This document shows positions 32,148 to 44,816 of a stretch of 64,000 bases of DNA, piece after piece. A program made the translations under genes and the position numbers. The notes under the pieces are model-generated. The model worked only from the letters and a program-made list of their open reading frames with translations. It had not been told where the DNA came from and made no database searches. Within the stretch, counting starts at the first letter, position 1; every line of letters begins with the position of its first letter. Source of the stretch: Isoetes taiwanensis (lineage: Eukaryota; Streptophyta; Lycopodiopsida; Isoetales; Isoetaceae); assembly GCA_021234155.1 (NCBI GenBank), contig JAJEKV010000050.1, forward strand, positions 2,801,842 through 2,865,841. The letters run 5' to 3'.

Positions 32148-33889
32148 AACACATCATCCAAGTTGCAGACAGCAGGGAGTTGAGACCACTATGTAAGACA
32201 CATCATTTAAGTTTCTAGACTGGCAGTTGCTGTTGAGATTATCATAGTGAGCCCTTGTATATTTTAGAATGTGCTGTCAAATTGTACATATTATGTCTTA
32301 CATCAACCCAATGGGTTGATGTAGAAGTAACTAGGGAACATGTCTCTTGGATGAATGATATACATCTGCTGGCACAAAGGCAAGTTTCAAGTTCAAATTG
32401 AGCCATGCAATCATGTGTTTTGCTTCTTTGTGGCAAATATTTTATATGTCTGTAAAATCGTGAGTCTGAAAAATATGCTTATAGACCTGCACATGAAAGG
32501 TCTAGCATAATTTATGATTTGTTATGAGTTCATGGCCTGCAAGACAGAGCAGGTTTTACATTTGAAATTCTCAGACTTGCTTCGTGATGATGGTAAAGAC
32601 ATGGAAAGTTCATTTGACATGCGCCATTGAACAAACATTAGACTACATTCAACATTCATATTGCATTGGCTGAGGATTAATCGCATTGGCTGAGGATTAA
32701 TGTGACATATATCAGCTTTCTTATTCGCTGGCTCAGATGATTGTTTTGTTGGCTCAGATGATTATTTGCTAATATTAGTACTGCATTCATAATCACAATT
32801 GTGGCGAGCATCACATGCATAGAGGGGTCCGAACCCTTGGTATTTTAAATATTTTTATGTCTTTGGCGCAGATGATTATTTGGTAATATTAACACTGCAT
32901 TCATAATCACAAGAACATTGTAGCCACCATCGCATACATGGAGAGGAATCTGAACCTTTGGTTTGGGACTGACTCTTTTAACAGAAGGATTGCTCCATTA
33001 TCGAAGCTGATATGTAACCCAAATTTCAAAAGAAGAATTACTCCATCGTAGTAGCGGTATTTAACCTATGTAGCTAATTTGTAACCCAAGTTCCAAATCA
33101 GGAGGCAGGAGCTAGTAAACTAATAGTCATATAAGATTTTTGGGTGCACAAAGTTGGTGACCATAGAGATGTCAGGAGCTAGTAAACTAATAGTCATAGA
33201 AGATTTTTGGGTGCACAAAGTTGGTGACCATAGAGATGTCGCAATCTTCCATCCTTCTAGCATGCGCAATGTCTCAGAACATGATCAAAATGCAAGGTTG
33301 AAACATGATTAAAATGGAAGGTTCAAGTACACTTCGCTAAGCATGAAAGATATTTGAAGGTTTAAGTACATCTTCAAGTAAACGCTCTTTAGAAAGAGTC
33401 ATATTAGCCACGATTGATGTCTTTATGACTCACATCTTAATAAACAATGGACTATTAAGATCATTAGGGCTCCCGAACTCGATCTTCAAAATTTAAGACT
33501 AGTTGGTGTATCGACGTCATTATGGCTCCCTAAGTCTAGATCATTAAATATGTTGTTGAACTACATTGCTACATTATATTGTGGGGTTAGGTAATCAAAC
33601 ACATGCTACAAGGTTAGAACTGCAAAATACACGTGTTTGCTATATTTGCCTATCTAGAAGCATTGGTGATTCAGAATTGTATTTTATCGTCCATGAAGAC
33701 CAAATTGCCTGTGGAATCCAAACAAGCAAGCAAGCAAATAAACAAACAAATAAAGAACAGCTGGCCCATTACTGTCCAAGGATAAAAGTCCCGCGCTCAG
33801 AAGGGTTTTCGAGGAAAAAATCTTAGCAATAATATGCTCACTAATGAAATATATATATCTGTACATGTCAGTATAGTGATCAGGGGGCG
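32148..33889. other. intergenic sequence with short tandem repeats
   Basis: The DnaJ20 3' flank contains a partial repeat of its own last exon end: 'gttga(g)gccactatgtaa.acacatcat' recurs at about 32176-32206. Other duplications are 'gcattggctgaggattaat' twice (32664-32700), a roughly 110-bp unit twice (about 32748-32850 and 32868-32960) and a 67-bp unit at 33106-33239. No gene is supported. Confidence 0.55.
33106..33239 (+). repeat. 67-bp tandem duplication
   Basis: Two near-identical copies of 'caggagctagtaaactaata...catagagatgt' at 33106-33172 and 33173-33239, differing at about one base. Confidence 0.9.
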
Positions 33890-36700
33890 CAATTGAACCC
33901 GCATTCTAGTATCTCCTGAATATAGGATGGCAATGCATCTACTGAAGGCGTGTTCATCATCACGTATTGCGATCGGTTAGATGTAATCAACTTGGCGTGC
34001 CGTGCTGGGATAGGTGCAAACGCTGGGCATCTCTGAAGAGTGTGGCACTCATCTTCAATCACTTTTAGTTTGCAGCATTGGCAAACTCATTCTTCTAGGG
34101 CCCATCTACCTGTCTCAATTCTGAGGCTATACGAGAATAAATGCAATTGTTCTATGCTTTTTAATGGGTAAATGCTTTAATAAGTACCGATGTGGACCCA
34201 TGGCAAGCATGGGATTAATCTGGTTTTTGTAGTGTGGTTTCTTTGAGTAGCTCCGAAGCAATATTATCCCAAAGGTTATTTAGGAAACATATGTCCAGAT
34301 ACTGTTTCAGACAATTGTGATCCTCATTGGTATGCACCCCTATTCCTACATGTTCCATCTGGAGAACCAGATGGATTGTTTCTTCTTCTAACAGATTTTA
34401 AGACATCGTGGATCCATGGCCATTGTGTAGGGAGGTTTGGTAGATGTGAGTCCTTCATGTCTACCACCTTCTGACAGTACATTATGTGATGTTCCAGAGC
34501 AGTTCAATACATAGTAGTAGAGAACTTCACCCGTAGGTATTTGCATGTTTGCACTACTTCCACATCTTGACATTGGTAATGTGTTTTCAATGCAGTGCAA
34601 ATCTTCTAACTCCTGTAGGTAATAGTTGCACAGCTTGGAAGAGTCCTGTAGGATCAGACTCCAGCTCTGAAAATTTTTGCTGAGGCTAATGAAAGAAAGT
34701 GTTCAAACTAGATTAAGTTTTATGATTATATGTGATTAAGTGTTCAAACTAGATTACGTTTTATGATTATAGGTGATTAAGTCTTATGATTCTTTTATAT
34801 ACGAATTTAAGTCCTAAATTAAGTAGCATCTCTTTTCTCCTCTTTGATCCCTACTTTGAAATCTGAGAAACTTTTATTAGAAAGCCTGACACCCTAAATA
34901 TAAGAGTACCTTCATGGCCTTATCATTCACCAGTTGGAAAACACAAGCATGTCTTTCATACAGGCTGTGAAATTCCACGAATTTGCTCCACCTGTTGTTA
35001 TATGAGGCTATTCACTTCCCATTTATTTTAGAGACCATGAATCTCCTGCTGAATCTGTGAGCATCGTATATGTTGGTTCTTAGGCAAAAGTTACCTTGCA
35101 AACTGTGCTTTAAGTTTCTGCAATCGCAAGAAGAAAATTCGAGAATGACGTCTTCTATGAAATGGATCAATGCTAAATCCGAGCTTTATTTTTCTAAAGA
35201 TCCCTAGCTCCACTAGCATGGCACAATAAGCAAAGAGTGTTAGGTTCTTGTTCTCACTGGTAGTGTTACCAAGTTGCAGTAGAGCACTGGCGGTAATTGC
35301 TCTTGCTCACAAAGCACCTTATTAAGAATTGTAATTGTGAGGTTCGGGTCACCATGCAAGTCTCGACAGAAGTGTGAGTAAGAGATGTGCTAAGACTGCA
35401 TGCATGTCTCCTTATATTCTTGGAAGACATCTTTCTTTTTTATATTGTTAGTCAAATGATACATATTACTATTAGACAACTTTTCACATGTTTCTCTAAA
35501 ATATTTCTCCATCCATGTGACAGCAGCTAGGGCGTGCATTGTTATCACCCTTCTTGGCCCGCAGTGATCATCCAGCCTTTTGTGTACTTGAGACATTCTA
35601 TCGGACCCTAAATAGTGGACAACTATAAAACATTTCTGGCATACTTGTTCGCGGTTTATGTAATGCAAGAATGTGTAGCGGTCTGGACTTACATGATAAG
35701 CCAAATAGGCATTCTGGTCTGCTAGGGTCATAGAACTGTAATTGTCTCTAACTGTGCGAAGCTTAGCAATGTTGAATTTGTTGATGCAACCCAGTGAGCA
35801 GCATCTAGTAGTTCTTAGAAGTCTCCTCATTTTCTGCTCATCCAAAAGATTTTTTCTTCATACAGAGGAACATGCTCTCAAAATCCACCTTGAATTTCTT
35901 GGAAGATTGGCTGGAGAACATGTAATCTCATTACTCCTCATTAGTGTTCACTCCTCGTTCATCTTTTGAGAAGAGCTCAACTCTAGAAGTTATCTCCTCT
36001 TCCCTCAGTGATGTGCTTGAAGAGGAAAACAAACCACGTGGAGCTGTACCTAAAACAATTGGGGACACAGTGTTAAAAGTAGGGGACGGACCATAAGATG
36101 TTGTGGCAAACGATGTTGTGGCAGCATCTTGTTGAGGAGTCATTTCAAATATTTCTCTTACAGTGGCTTGAAATTCTACATAGTCGTATGTCACTTGCAT
36201 TGTTCGAACAGGTATGGAAGCTGTAACATCATCCTCGTTTGTAGTAAAGTCATGGTGGGAGAAGTTGTGAAGAATCTCACATTCCTCATAACATGTTGCA
36301 GACCTTACACTTCTAATTGAAGTAGGTGAAACTACAAATGGATTTCGCAGTCTATACAGAATCACCTATTGAGGTGTTGTTTGTCTAGTATCAGGGAATA
36401 AAACAAAAGGTGGTGAAAGCTTGTTATATACTAGAGGCGATGGAATGAAAGTGGGGGCACTGTATTTCCTGCAGGACTTAGTGACGGTTGGAAAGGTGGT
36501 GGCAGTCTGTTAGTTGTCGGATTGGAAGTGTCATCAAGAAGCAACAAAGATTTTGTTGAGGTTGGTGTTGGAGAGGCATTAGCATCAAAGGGAAACACAT
36601 TTTGGTCAGGTGTTTCCTCCGAACTAGAGGAACCAAAGACGATGAAAGGGGTTGGAAGTCTATTTAGAACACGTTTAGCCGCTTCAACAACTGCAAAAAG
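33890..36700 (-). pseudogene. decayed transposon-type protein (DUF7869-like), minus strand
   Basis: Read right to left. A Pro/Ser/Thr-rich frame at 36686-36431 follows an acceptor-like 'ctttttgcag'. A frame at 36365-35931 comes next. The frame 35845-35390 holds the Cys-rich motif 'RCCSLGCINKF...YHVSPDRYTFLHYINREQVCQKCF'. Below 35390, shifted frames spell 'NLTITILNKVLCEQEQLPPVLY' and then 'LGNTTSENKNLTLFAYCAML' followed by 'VELGIFRKIKLGF' (about 35300-35180). From memory this order matches a family of transposase-like proteins with an N-terminal Cys-rich domain and a DUF7869-type catalytic region. A finger-like 'CQCCKLKVIEDECHTLQRCP' at about 34090-34030 is on the same strand, but its link is uncertain. 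Stops and frameshifts are frequent. Confidence 0.5.
34699..34780 (+). repeat. 41-bp tandem duplication
   Basis: 'gtgttcaaactagattaagt...tgtgattaa' occurs twice in direct succession, with a partial third unit after it. Confidence 0.85.
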
Positions 36701-36721
36701 AAAGTGGAGGTAAACAACCAA

Positions 36722-38747
36722 GACGTTTGTTGTGCTATTGTTATTCGAGAATATAAAACGGTTTACAAAGAGAGAGAATGATGGCAGAAAAAGCAGAAGG
36801 AAACTAAAAAGCTATTCCAGAATACAGAAGACCGAGCTAAATAGACCATGTATATTTTGTCTCATATATAATTAGAGAAGTACGTGGCATACCTTTAAAA
36901 GGAAAAATTAGCACTGCAATCCTCTATTCCGGTTCCGCAGCTCCAGTTGCCAAAGCCAACGCCTTCTACAAACTATTTGTTGTTGCTGTATTCTGGTTTG
37001 CATAGAATAATCATGGACAGGTCAGTAGAAAAAAGTACATCGTACATCATTTTTAGCATCAGTAATAATTCAAATGTGTTTAAGAACCCCACTTTATTGT
37101 CTCGAGTAGCAAAATTGTATTCGAAATACACTTCTGCTTAACAAGGAAAGCAAAAGTGTATTTCGTTTTACTTGTTGAAATACACTTTCGTTTAACAAAT
37201 ATGGCCAAAGTGTATTCCGAAATACACTAATACATTTTGGCTTACTTGTTAAACGAAAGTGTACTCAGGAATACACTTCTGCTATTTGTGAAAATTTGTT
37301 TGGCGTTTCTCGAGTTTTTTAGGTGTGCAAGTGTGCTTTTCGACTAGAAAATGTCTAAAACATTTTGGAAGTAGCTGTATATTTCTTCATTTAGTATTAA
37401 TTTTTTTTAATTAAAAATGCTTATTTTTGTAGTGTTTAGGATCTTATTCTCGTGTCTTATATTCGAAATACGTTTTACGGTATGATTTGTCTTCCTTTTT
37501 TGTTACTTCTAACAACACGTTTCTTACAGGCAAGGTGGAAGCCAGAAATCTATAAAGGGTACCATTAAGATTACTAGGAAGCCACACCCATAGAATAATG
37601 TCGACACCAGTGCTAAAGGACCTGATAAAGGAGATCAATCTCTAGTTCACAATCCACTCATTGCCATTGCCTGCAAAGAGCATTTAGATTAGCATATTTT
37701 GAGAACATTTTATAGCAATGCGCCTAGTTACAGTAGCATCCATCTCACAAAGTTGTATGCCATTCCGACTTAGACTGGGCCGCATCTTTGTTCATGTACA
37801 AAGTCTTCACAAACCGCTCTGGTTCGAAAGGATCTAAGAAGGCTAGCTTACGATTAGTGTAGAAATGACATGCATGTCACATAGTACCCTTTGAAAAAGA
37901 AAATAATACATCCCAACCATTCACATGATCTTAGGGGTCAAAATAGAAGATGATTACGTACACTCAAAACCTCTTCAACATATATAAAGATTGTACTTGC
38001 TTAAGTAAAAGTTCAAGTCGTCGATTTCATGTTCCCAAACTTTAGGCGCAACCATATTTTATAATTCAAAATCATAGGCAACCTCAATCAAGAAATGAGA
38101 GGCACCCAGATGCCCAGACATATACTATGGGTCATAGAATTGATGGATCTGATGATCGAGCTAGGCACATCTTGTTTAATAGGCACGAAAGCATACGCTT
38201 TAGGGTCGTAGGACCGACGGATCCAAGACGCACCTCATTAAGAATATTCACTCTCTTTTCGTGTCGATTATTACTAGTGCTAAGATATACTAGTGCTAAG
38301 ATAATAACGTGTATGAGGTGAACGACTCAGATCGATGAATCCGAAAACCAAAGTAGTCAAAATAGAAGTAGGGTCGTTGTTATTCCCTGGCGCCCAATCC
38401 TAAGGCGACGCGTGTCATCGCCCAATACTACGGAATAGAAGTTGGGTTGCTTCATTCCGGCTGACCGGCTGCGCCTGTTACTCAGCTGTTATTTGTTGTT
38501 CTTTGCTGTGCTATTCTTCGCTGTTCTTCATCGAAAAGGCTGTTCTTCGCTGTTCTTTTCTGTTCTTGGCCGGAACGGCTTTGCAAGGCAGGATCTTCCT
38601 AGGGCATGATCTTCGCAGGGCAGCATCGAATCTATCAATAGATGTCTGATCTTCACTAAATCCCTTAAAATACATTCAAGAACTCTTCAAATCTGTTCAA
38701 ATCTCTGTTCTTGGCTGGAACCGCTTAGCTCCCCTACTTCTATTTTG
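36722..38747. other. intergenic sequence with a palindromic repeat cluster
   Basis: No gene recognised. Between about 37110 and 37290 the block 'gaaatacactt(t)' and its complement 'aagtgtatttc' recur at least six times in both orientations, separated by 'acttgtt(a)aac'. 38480-38580 is rich in 'gctgttctt(c)' repeats. Confidence 0.5.
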
Positions 38748-38867
38748 ATGGGGAAAAGAAATGGGTTCCCCTTTTCCGATTCAGCTGGTGACCCGCTCCC
38801 GGCTACCGCTGGTCGCGGGACCCCACCGGCTGAATCGGAAAAGGGGATCTCATTTCCTTTCCCCCAT
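38748..38867. repeat. 120-bp foldback (MITE-like) element
   Basis: The left arm starts 'atggggaaaagaaatgggtt' and the right arm ends 'ctcatttcctttcccccat'. The inner parts 'ccccttttccgattcagctgg' (interrupted) and 'ccggctgaatcggaaaagggg' (interrupted) are also complementary. The arms are about 50 bp with a short loop. No clear target duplication is seen. Confidence 0.7.
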
Positions 38868-39525
38868 ACAAGACACACCTCGTTTTAGAGAATATGCACT
38901 TTCTTTAGTGCCGAGTATAATAGTGCTAGGATGTTATGTGGAATGCAAAGAGGGAGTGCACGACCTCTTGTCAAGAATAGAGCTCCAAGAACACAGGGTT
39001 TCTTTGCTTTTTTGGCCAAGAACACATATTAGATATGGAATGGTTGGCATGAGCATATTGCATCTTAATCCGATGATTTGCTAAGCAAACAAGAATGCAT
39101 CCGGAGCAACGGGATGCAAAGAGGTCATGTCAAGAATGGAGTGCGAGTTTCCATTTTCAGATAGAATGGTTGCCACATGTCAACATCTCATTTGCTAATA
39201 AACAAGAATGCTCTCCCACTTTCCTTGACGTATTAGGGTGAAATCACACTATACGGGGTTCTCCAAGATGACATGTCAACGAGGGTTAACAAAATTTCGT
39301 GGAAACTATCTGAAGCGATCACACCAAGCGGGAAGAACAGGCCATGCATCACGCCGAAACGAGAGCGGGAAACCAATCTCGGCACTGCGCTTGGATGGAT
39401 TTGCCTCGGGGATCACGCTGGGCTTCAAGTGCCTTCTTTTGTGCGATTTGAGCCTAATGCGGAACACGGGTAAGTTTTCTTCCACGGCTTTTGTTGACAT
39501 GGTTCTATAACGCAACATACTTCTT
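38868..39525. other. sequence upstream of the PIF transposase
   Basis: No domain recognised. It may include the 5' terminal region of the PIF/Harbinger element, but I could not locate a terminal inverted repeat. Confidence 0.4.
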
Positions 39526-40980
39526 TTGCCTCGATGCTTTTGCTTTAAATGCCTTTTTATCGGTTTAACCGATGGAATAGAAAGTGAATTACAACTGAGA
39601 GGGCAGTCAAACTTCAAATTGCTACTTGTTCTTCTTCAACTAATGCAAGTTACGCACAACTCATTATTCTTGCTACATCTCAGGCTCCTTCAATGGATGA
39701 GGTCAGTCTTGGCATTGTTATCCGCTTTCCATTCAAGTATTTTTCGTGAAAATACTCCAAGAAGAATATGGCAATATAATCGGGGACTAGGATTAGATTT
39801 GGTTCTGCTACACACATACAATGATCTTGATTTCAAAAGAAGGTTGCGGATTTCCAGAGGCACATTCCAATACTTGTGTTATGAGTTAGGCCCTATCATG
39901 CAAAGAAAGAACACAAAGTTTAGAATGGCTATTCCAGTTGAAAATAAGATCATGATGGCATTGACAAGGTTAGCCACAGGAAACATCATAACAGGTATTG
40001 CAAATTCATTTCGAGTTGGATACGCGACGGTCCAAAATGCAGTGATAGAATTTGCAGAAAGTGTCAATACATGCTTGAAGGAATTGTACATCAAGTGGCC
40101 ATCACTTGCACGCTTGAAAAAGTTAGCAGAAGAGTTTGAAAGCATTCGCGGTGTCCCATTTGTTGTTGGCACTATAGATGGCAGTCATATTCCCATTATT
40201 GGTCCTAAGATATCGCCTCAAGAATACTACAATAGAAAGGGCTTCCACTCTATTTTATTGCAGGTTATAGTGAGCAACAAAGGGCTTATTTGGGACTTTG
40301 ATATTGGGTGGCCAGGAAGCATCCATGATTGGACACTTTTCCAAAGATCTGCAGGCGGTCATCGATCATGAGCGTTTCCCCTTGCTCCCATCGCTTGGTA
40401 GGCTTATGCTATGTATCCACCTCAGAATTACATGCTCAGTCCGTTCAAAGGAAGCAAGGATGGTCTGTCAAGAGAGCAGTATTATTGGAACTATGTCCAA
40501 TCAAGCACAAGAATGCATGTAGAACAAGCATTTAGTAGGCTGAAAGCTAGATTCAGAATTCTGCTAAAGCGAAATGACATGGATTTGGAAAATGTGGTGA
40601 CTGTTGTGGCAACTTGTTTAGTGTTACATAACTTGTGCATTGTGCATAATGACGGATTTGATGATAACTGGGTTTCAGAAGCAAAAGAAGAGCTTCAACA
40701 GTCCATGATTCATGAAAGAGAGGTCCAATCATGCAAACGACTTCGTACTAGTGGTGGACGTGTAGGTGTCAGTGTTGCTGCCTTGGAAACAATTAACTAC
40801 TGCAGTTATGGCATTCGTGGCTTGCATGGCACTTCATTGATGGGAGGCGAGGCATTGGCTAGAAGCACAGAAAGTGATGATATGGTGGAGCCTATGACAG
40901 CAAATGAGGCTGCCAGACGAAATGCTATTGCCATGTATGTGAACAAAACTGATGAGTTAATGAATACGAAAAAGAACTAA
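39526..40980 (+). pseudogene. PIF/Harbinger transposase (HARBI1-like nuclease)
   Basis: One frame carries the whole domain, apart from stops at 40369-40371 and 40399-40401. The helical N-terminal region ('FKRRLRISRGTFQYLCYELG', 'TRLATGNIITGIANSFRVG') is followed by the DDE core: D in 'VGTIDGSHIPI', D in 'WPGSIHDWTLF' and E in 'HVEQAFSRLKARF'. The motif 'YYNRKGFHSILLQ' is typical of the family. The segment between the two stops lacks the usual 'GDxGYP' consensus and is degraded. The protein would cut and paste PIF/Harbinger DNA with 3-bp TWA targets. No partner Myb-like ORF was found nearby. The true start is unclear: the first 70 residues look unrelated to the family. Confidence 0.8.
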
Positions 40981-43900
40981 TCATGTAAGAACATTCCATG
41001 TCAGTGATCTTCTTTTAATAAATGATCTTCATTCAATTAAGTTCAGCAGCCGGCCCCAGCTTCTAAACTTTGTTTCTGTCAATGGTTGCAGTATCTGCTT
41101 TCAGATATACTATTTTGTGATGTGCCTATTTTGTAGTCAAATAAGAGAGAACTGAGTTGTGAGTTAAAGCAGACAGCAAAGTGATAAGGTGTGTCCATTG
41201 ACAGTGCTATAAAGACTGTGTGTGTTCCTTGTGGCATTGTCCACTTTCATGTTCATATGGTGGACATCTTTAATTCCTGATTTTGGAAGAAATTCTTTTT
41301 AGTTTGCATCTTTTTAGTGTGTGACAGTTCTCTATTGTTGAATATTACATTGTGTGGATATACGTTATTATTTAGGCTGCTGCCCAATGATGTAACAATG
41401 TTTCTGAAAGTAGCTGTGGGCATTTCCATGGGCTTATTTAGGCGGTTGTTGTATAAATAAGATTATTTGAAGCTTTTCTTTCACTTGCAAAGTTGTGGGC
41501 ATGATTGGCGTGAGATGGGTACTAAGGCAAAGAAAAATTAAGTGTGACTGGAAGGCAAATAGGTGGTACACATATGTTTTATTGGTGTGCATGCCCCTGT
41601 TTTGCTTCAACAGGCGTGGATTAGTGCCTGGATGGTTTCTTCAGTATATACATACGACAAAATAATTGACAGGCATAACTAATGTTATGTGAATTTGAAA
41701 TACTTACTAAAGGCGAGGCTCCCTTAGTTTTCTGGACTGTTTCCAAGAAGGCAGTCAAAGACTGATCAGGTTTAGGCTTAACAAATCAGGTCACCATGCA
41801 GCCTGTTATACCTAAGAAGATTGGTTGAAGACAAATAGTGAAAGATGTATCAATCCAATTGAGCACCTTCCTATAAGGAGTAAAAGCGATAATTTAAAAC
41901 AGGCAAAGCAACTTGTCAACTTGTTTGTTGTGACCCCATCTATATTTTCACTACCAAGCAAAATCTGATAATTCAAATAATGTCCAATTGATGGTTTAAT
42001 TGTATTCCAAATATATGCACGTGTGACGTGTCCACAAACATGTGACATGGGTTTATACTAGCCGTAAGATCTTCATCTAAGAAAATGGATGGTCGAGAAA
42101 GGAATTGGACGACGCCTGGAGAACGACGCAGCGTTCATCTTTCTTTTTGCGGATTGTAGAGTGCCGCGACCTCTTAAATCGGCCTCCGTTTTGGTGGATC
42201 GTTGCAGATACCTCACGGGAAGAGGTAAAAGAATTGTTTTGTAGCTCTCTATCTGAGGGAAGATATATTTCTGAAGCCGGATGTTTCTTTTGATCAGTCT
42301 GCCCTGTGTTTTTCCGGATTCCTGCTGAGACTTCAGGCCAAGTACATATTTATTTTTTCAGCTTATTTAAAAAGATATAGCCTTAACATACTGGGATGAA
42401 CCCTAACTAGGTCCATAATTTGGACTGTAAAGATGTTAGAAACTTTGGCGTTCTGCAATTTCCTTTTGCTGCAAAGGTCTTAGAGAACTTAGAATAGATG
42501 GATGGATGGATGTATAGGAAAAATTAAAAAAATTCCGTAGTGAAGACTTTGGAATGTTTTTCTTTCTATATTGCAGATCATAGTACCTTAACAACCTGGC
42601 CCTCAAGTTTTAGTGCTGAGGTCAGATTTCAGCCGTTGCTTGCAGTGGTATTACCCACCAGTAACACATTAAAAAGTGCATAAACACCTAGTTTGTTATG
42701 CCAAATGGCCATAAAACACCTAGTTTGTTACGAAAACCACCATAAAACCACTACAAAACCACCATAAAACTCTCGGGCCCACCCCGAGTTTGTTATAGTG
42801 GGGCATAACATCCGAGTTCTAGGGTGTTATCCCTCTCATAACATGCCTCTGACTAGATCCGAATTCATGTTACTTTGTTCTTCACTCATTTTCTGGAAAA
42901 TCCCAATTTGTTTAGAAGACTGATTTTCTTCGTTTTCATGATGTATAAATTTCACTGCAAATGTCTTGTCGTTCATACATCCATTTCCCTTACTTTACAA
43001 ACTTGGTGGGTTTGTTACAACAGCTGATCCATCAATGCTGTTAGATGAGGTTCGTACATGTTCCTGATTTTGGCTGACCTGAAGCATTGATATAGATAGC
43101 AGGATTGGAACCACCAAAGTTCGTCTTTAAATACTAATGGTATGAACTGAAGGACGAGCATTGGTCTGAATGATACCAGATAACATTCATAAAAAAATTA
43201 CATAAGAGCCGCAAAGAATGAACAGCAACGCCGCCACCGGGGCCAAGGATATATTCGTGTCTTGATGCCACTATCCTTGTGCTCAACGTGCACAGGATTC
43301 CACTCTTGGTATCTAGGAAAGTATATAGGGTCAGGGATAACCTTAAAAACTTCATAGATTTAATAGCGCCTTCCATCAGGGACAAGGATACATTCCTGTC
43401 TTAACAGAGTTTACATGCATAGGATTTGACTGTTGATTCAGAAAAGTTGCATAAGCGTGAGCATCTTCTGCCTCCATGAGGCTGATTTCATCCATCTTCA
43501 TCTCAAGTCTGACTCCTAAATACTTCATATAACATCTTTCTTGCATTAAGAGATGTACGTTCTTTATGATAAGTCTTCATTGTCAAAACGGCATACTGTC
43601 TTAACCAAGACTCATGCAATGTCCAGATATATTAATGTTATATTAGCATAACGTCTATTACTATTAGCATAACGTCTCTTACTAATGTTATGCAGAGGTC
43701 CATATCAACCTGTCAAAGCCAATATCCAGTTCCTACTTTGGTGAATACATGATGACACCATCATGTTTCTGATATACTGATGTTAAGCGCTCTAAGTCTC
43801 TGCGTGAGGAGAGAGTAAACAGATTTGAAAGATGAGGAAATCGTCCTTACTTCTCCAGTTCTGGACCGTAGAGCCATTCTGTGAGTGTTAATCTGTCCTT

Positions 43901-44816
43901 GTAACAACTTCTCCATGATTCCATGCTTCACCCCAGCTGGGCATTTCAAGCAACAAATGCATGCATGTTTATGACCTTTATGATCATGCATGTACAAGTA
44001 GTACACAGACAATTAGGCACAATCCTTCACACTTCCAAGATGATCGGCATGAGATATTGGCACTTTTAGAGGGCCTACTCGATGATCTATGAGATTCCTT
44101 ACAGATATATGCACATGGCAAAAATTTATTGACAGGAATAATGCAAGCCATCCAAAGTGCACCTTGGCCAGCGTGGAAGTTGTCTTGGCCTTAGGTGTCA
44201 ATTTAATATAGTTGTGGTGCCCTTCATAGTCCCCCTTTAGTTTTCCCTTTGTGAAAGAAGCAACAAAATGGTGCCCGTGGATATTCTACTCTTAACTAGG
44301 ACCGCGGGAAAAAAACATTGGTCTTCTTTGCATGTTGTAACCTGTGCTTAGCTCTATATCACCATTGGCCTTTAGAATGCTGCTGTATTTAGGTTTTAAG
44401 CACATTGTTAACAGAAGGTTTGCACCCGTTTCCAACATATCTTCCTTTCATTCTGCTTGTCATAATTTGAATTGTTCTTCTACCAGAGCAGGGATGGCTA
44501 TGCAATCTAATTTGTATTATCACAAGGAAGGAAAAAGTTATCTACCATCGGAAAAGAGGCTGCCCATGACTTTGCGCATTATTTGATACCAGAGTGGAGC
44601 ATGACGATCCAATTTTCTAAATGGTACCAAGAGGTACGCCCATCTAAATTGATAAACAAATTGGTGATCTGTTAGTGGGCTGATGTGCTCAACTCAACCA
44701 TTTTTCAGAAATTGAAAATGCCTGGAGGAAGAACTGGAGACTCAAGTATGCTCTCTAGATCCATTCCTTCTATTCTAGTTAAAGAGCAGTTTACTTACGT
44801 AGTTGGATGTTCTCAG
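40981..44816. other. intergenic sequence, possibly with 5' exons of the next gene
   Basis: No domain recognised. 42680-42780 has repeated 'aaaaccaccataaaac' units. 43640-43690 repeats 'tattagcataacgtct'. The open frame at 44344-44586 and the stretch containing 'atgcctggaggaagaactgg' (44717) might be upstream exons of the gene that follows, but I cannot join them with confidence. Confidence 0.4.
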
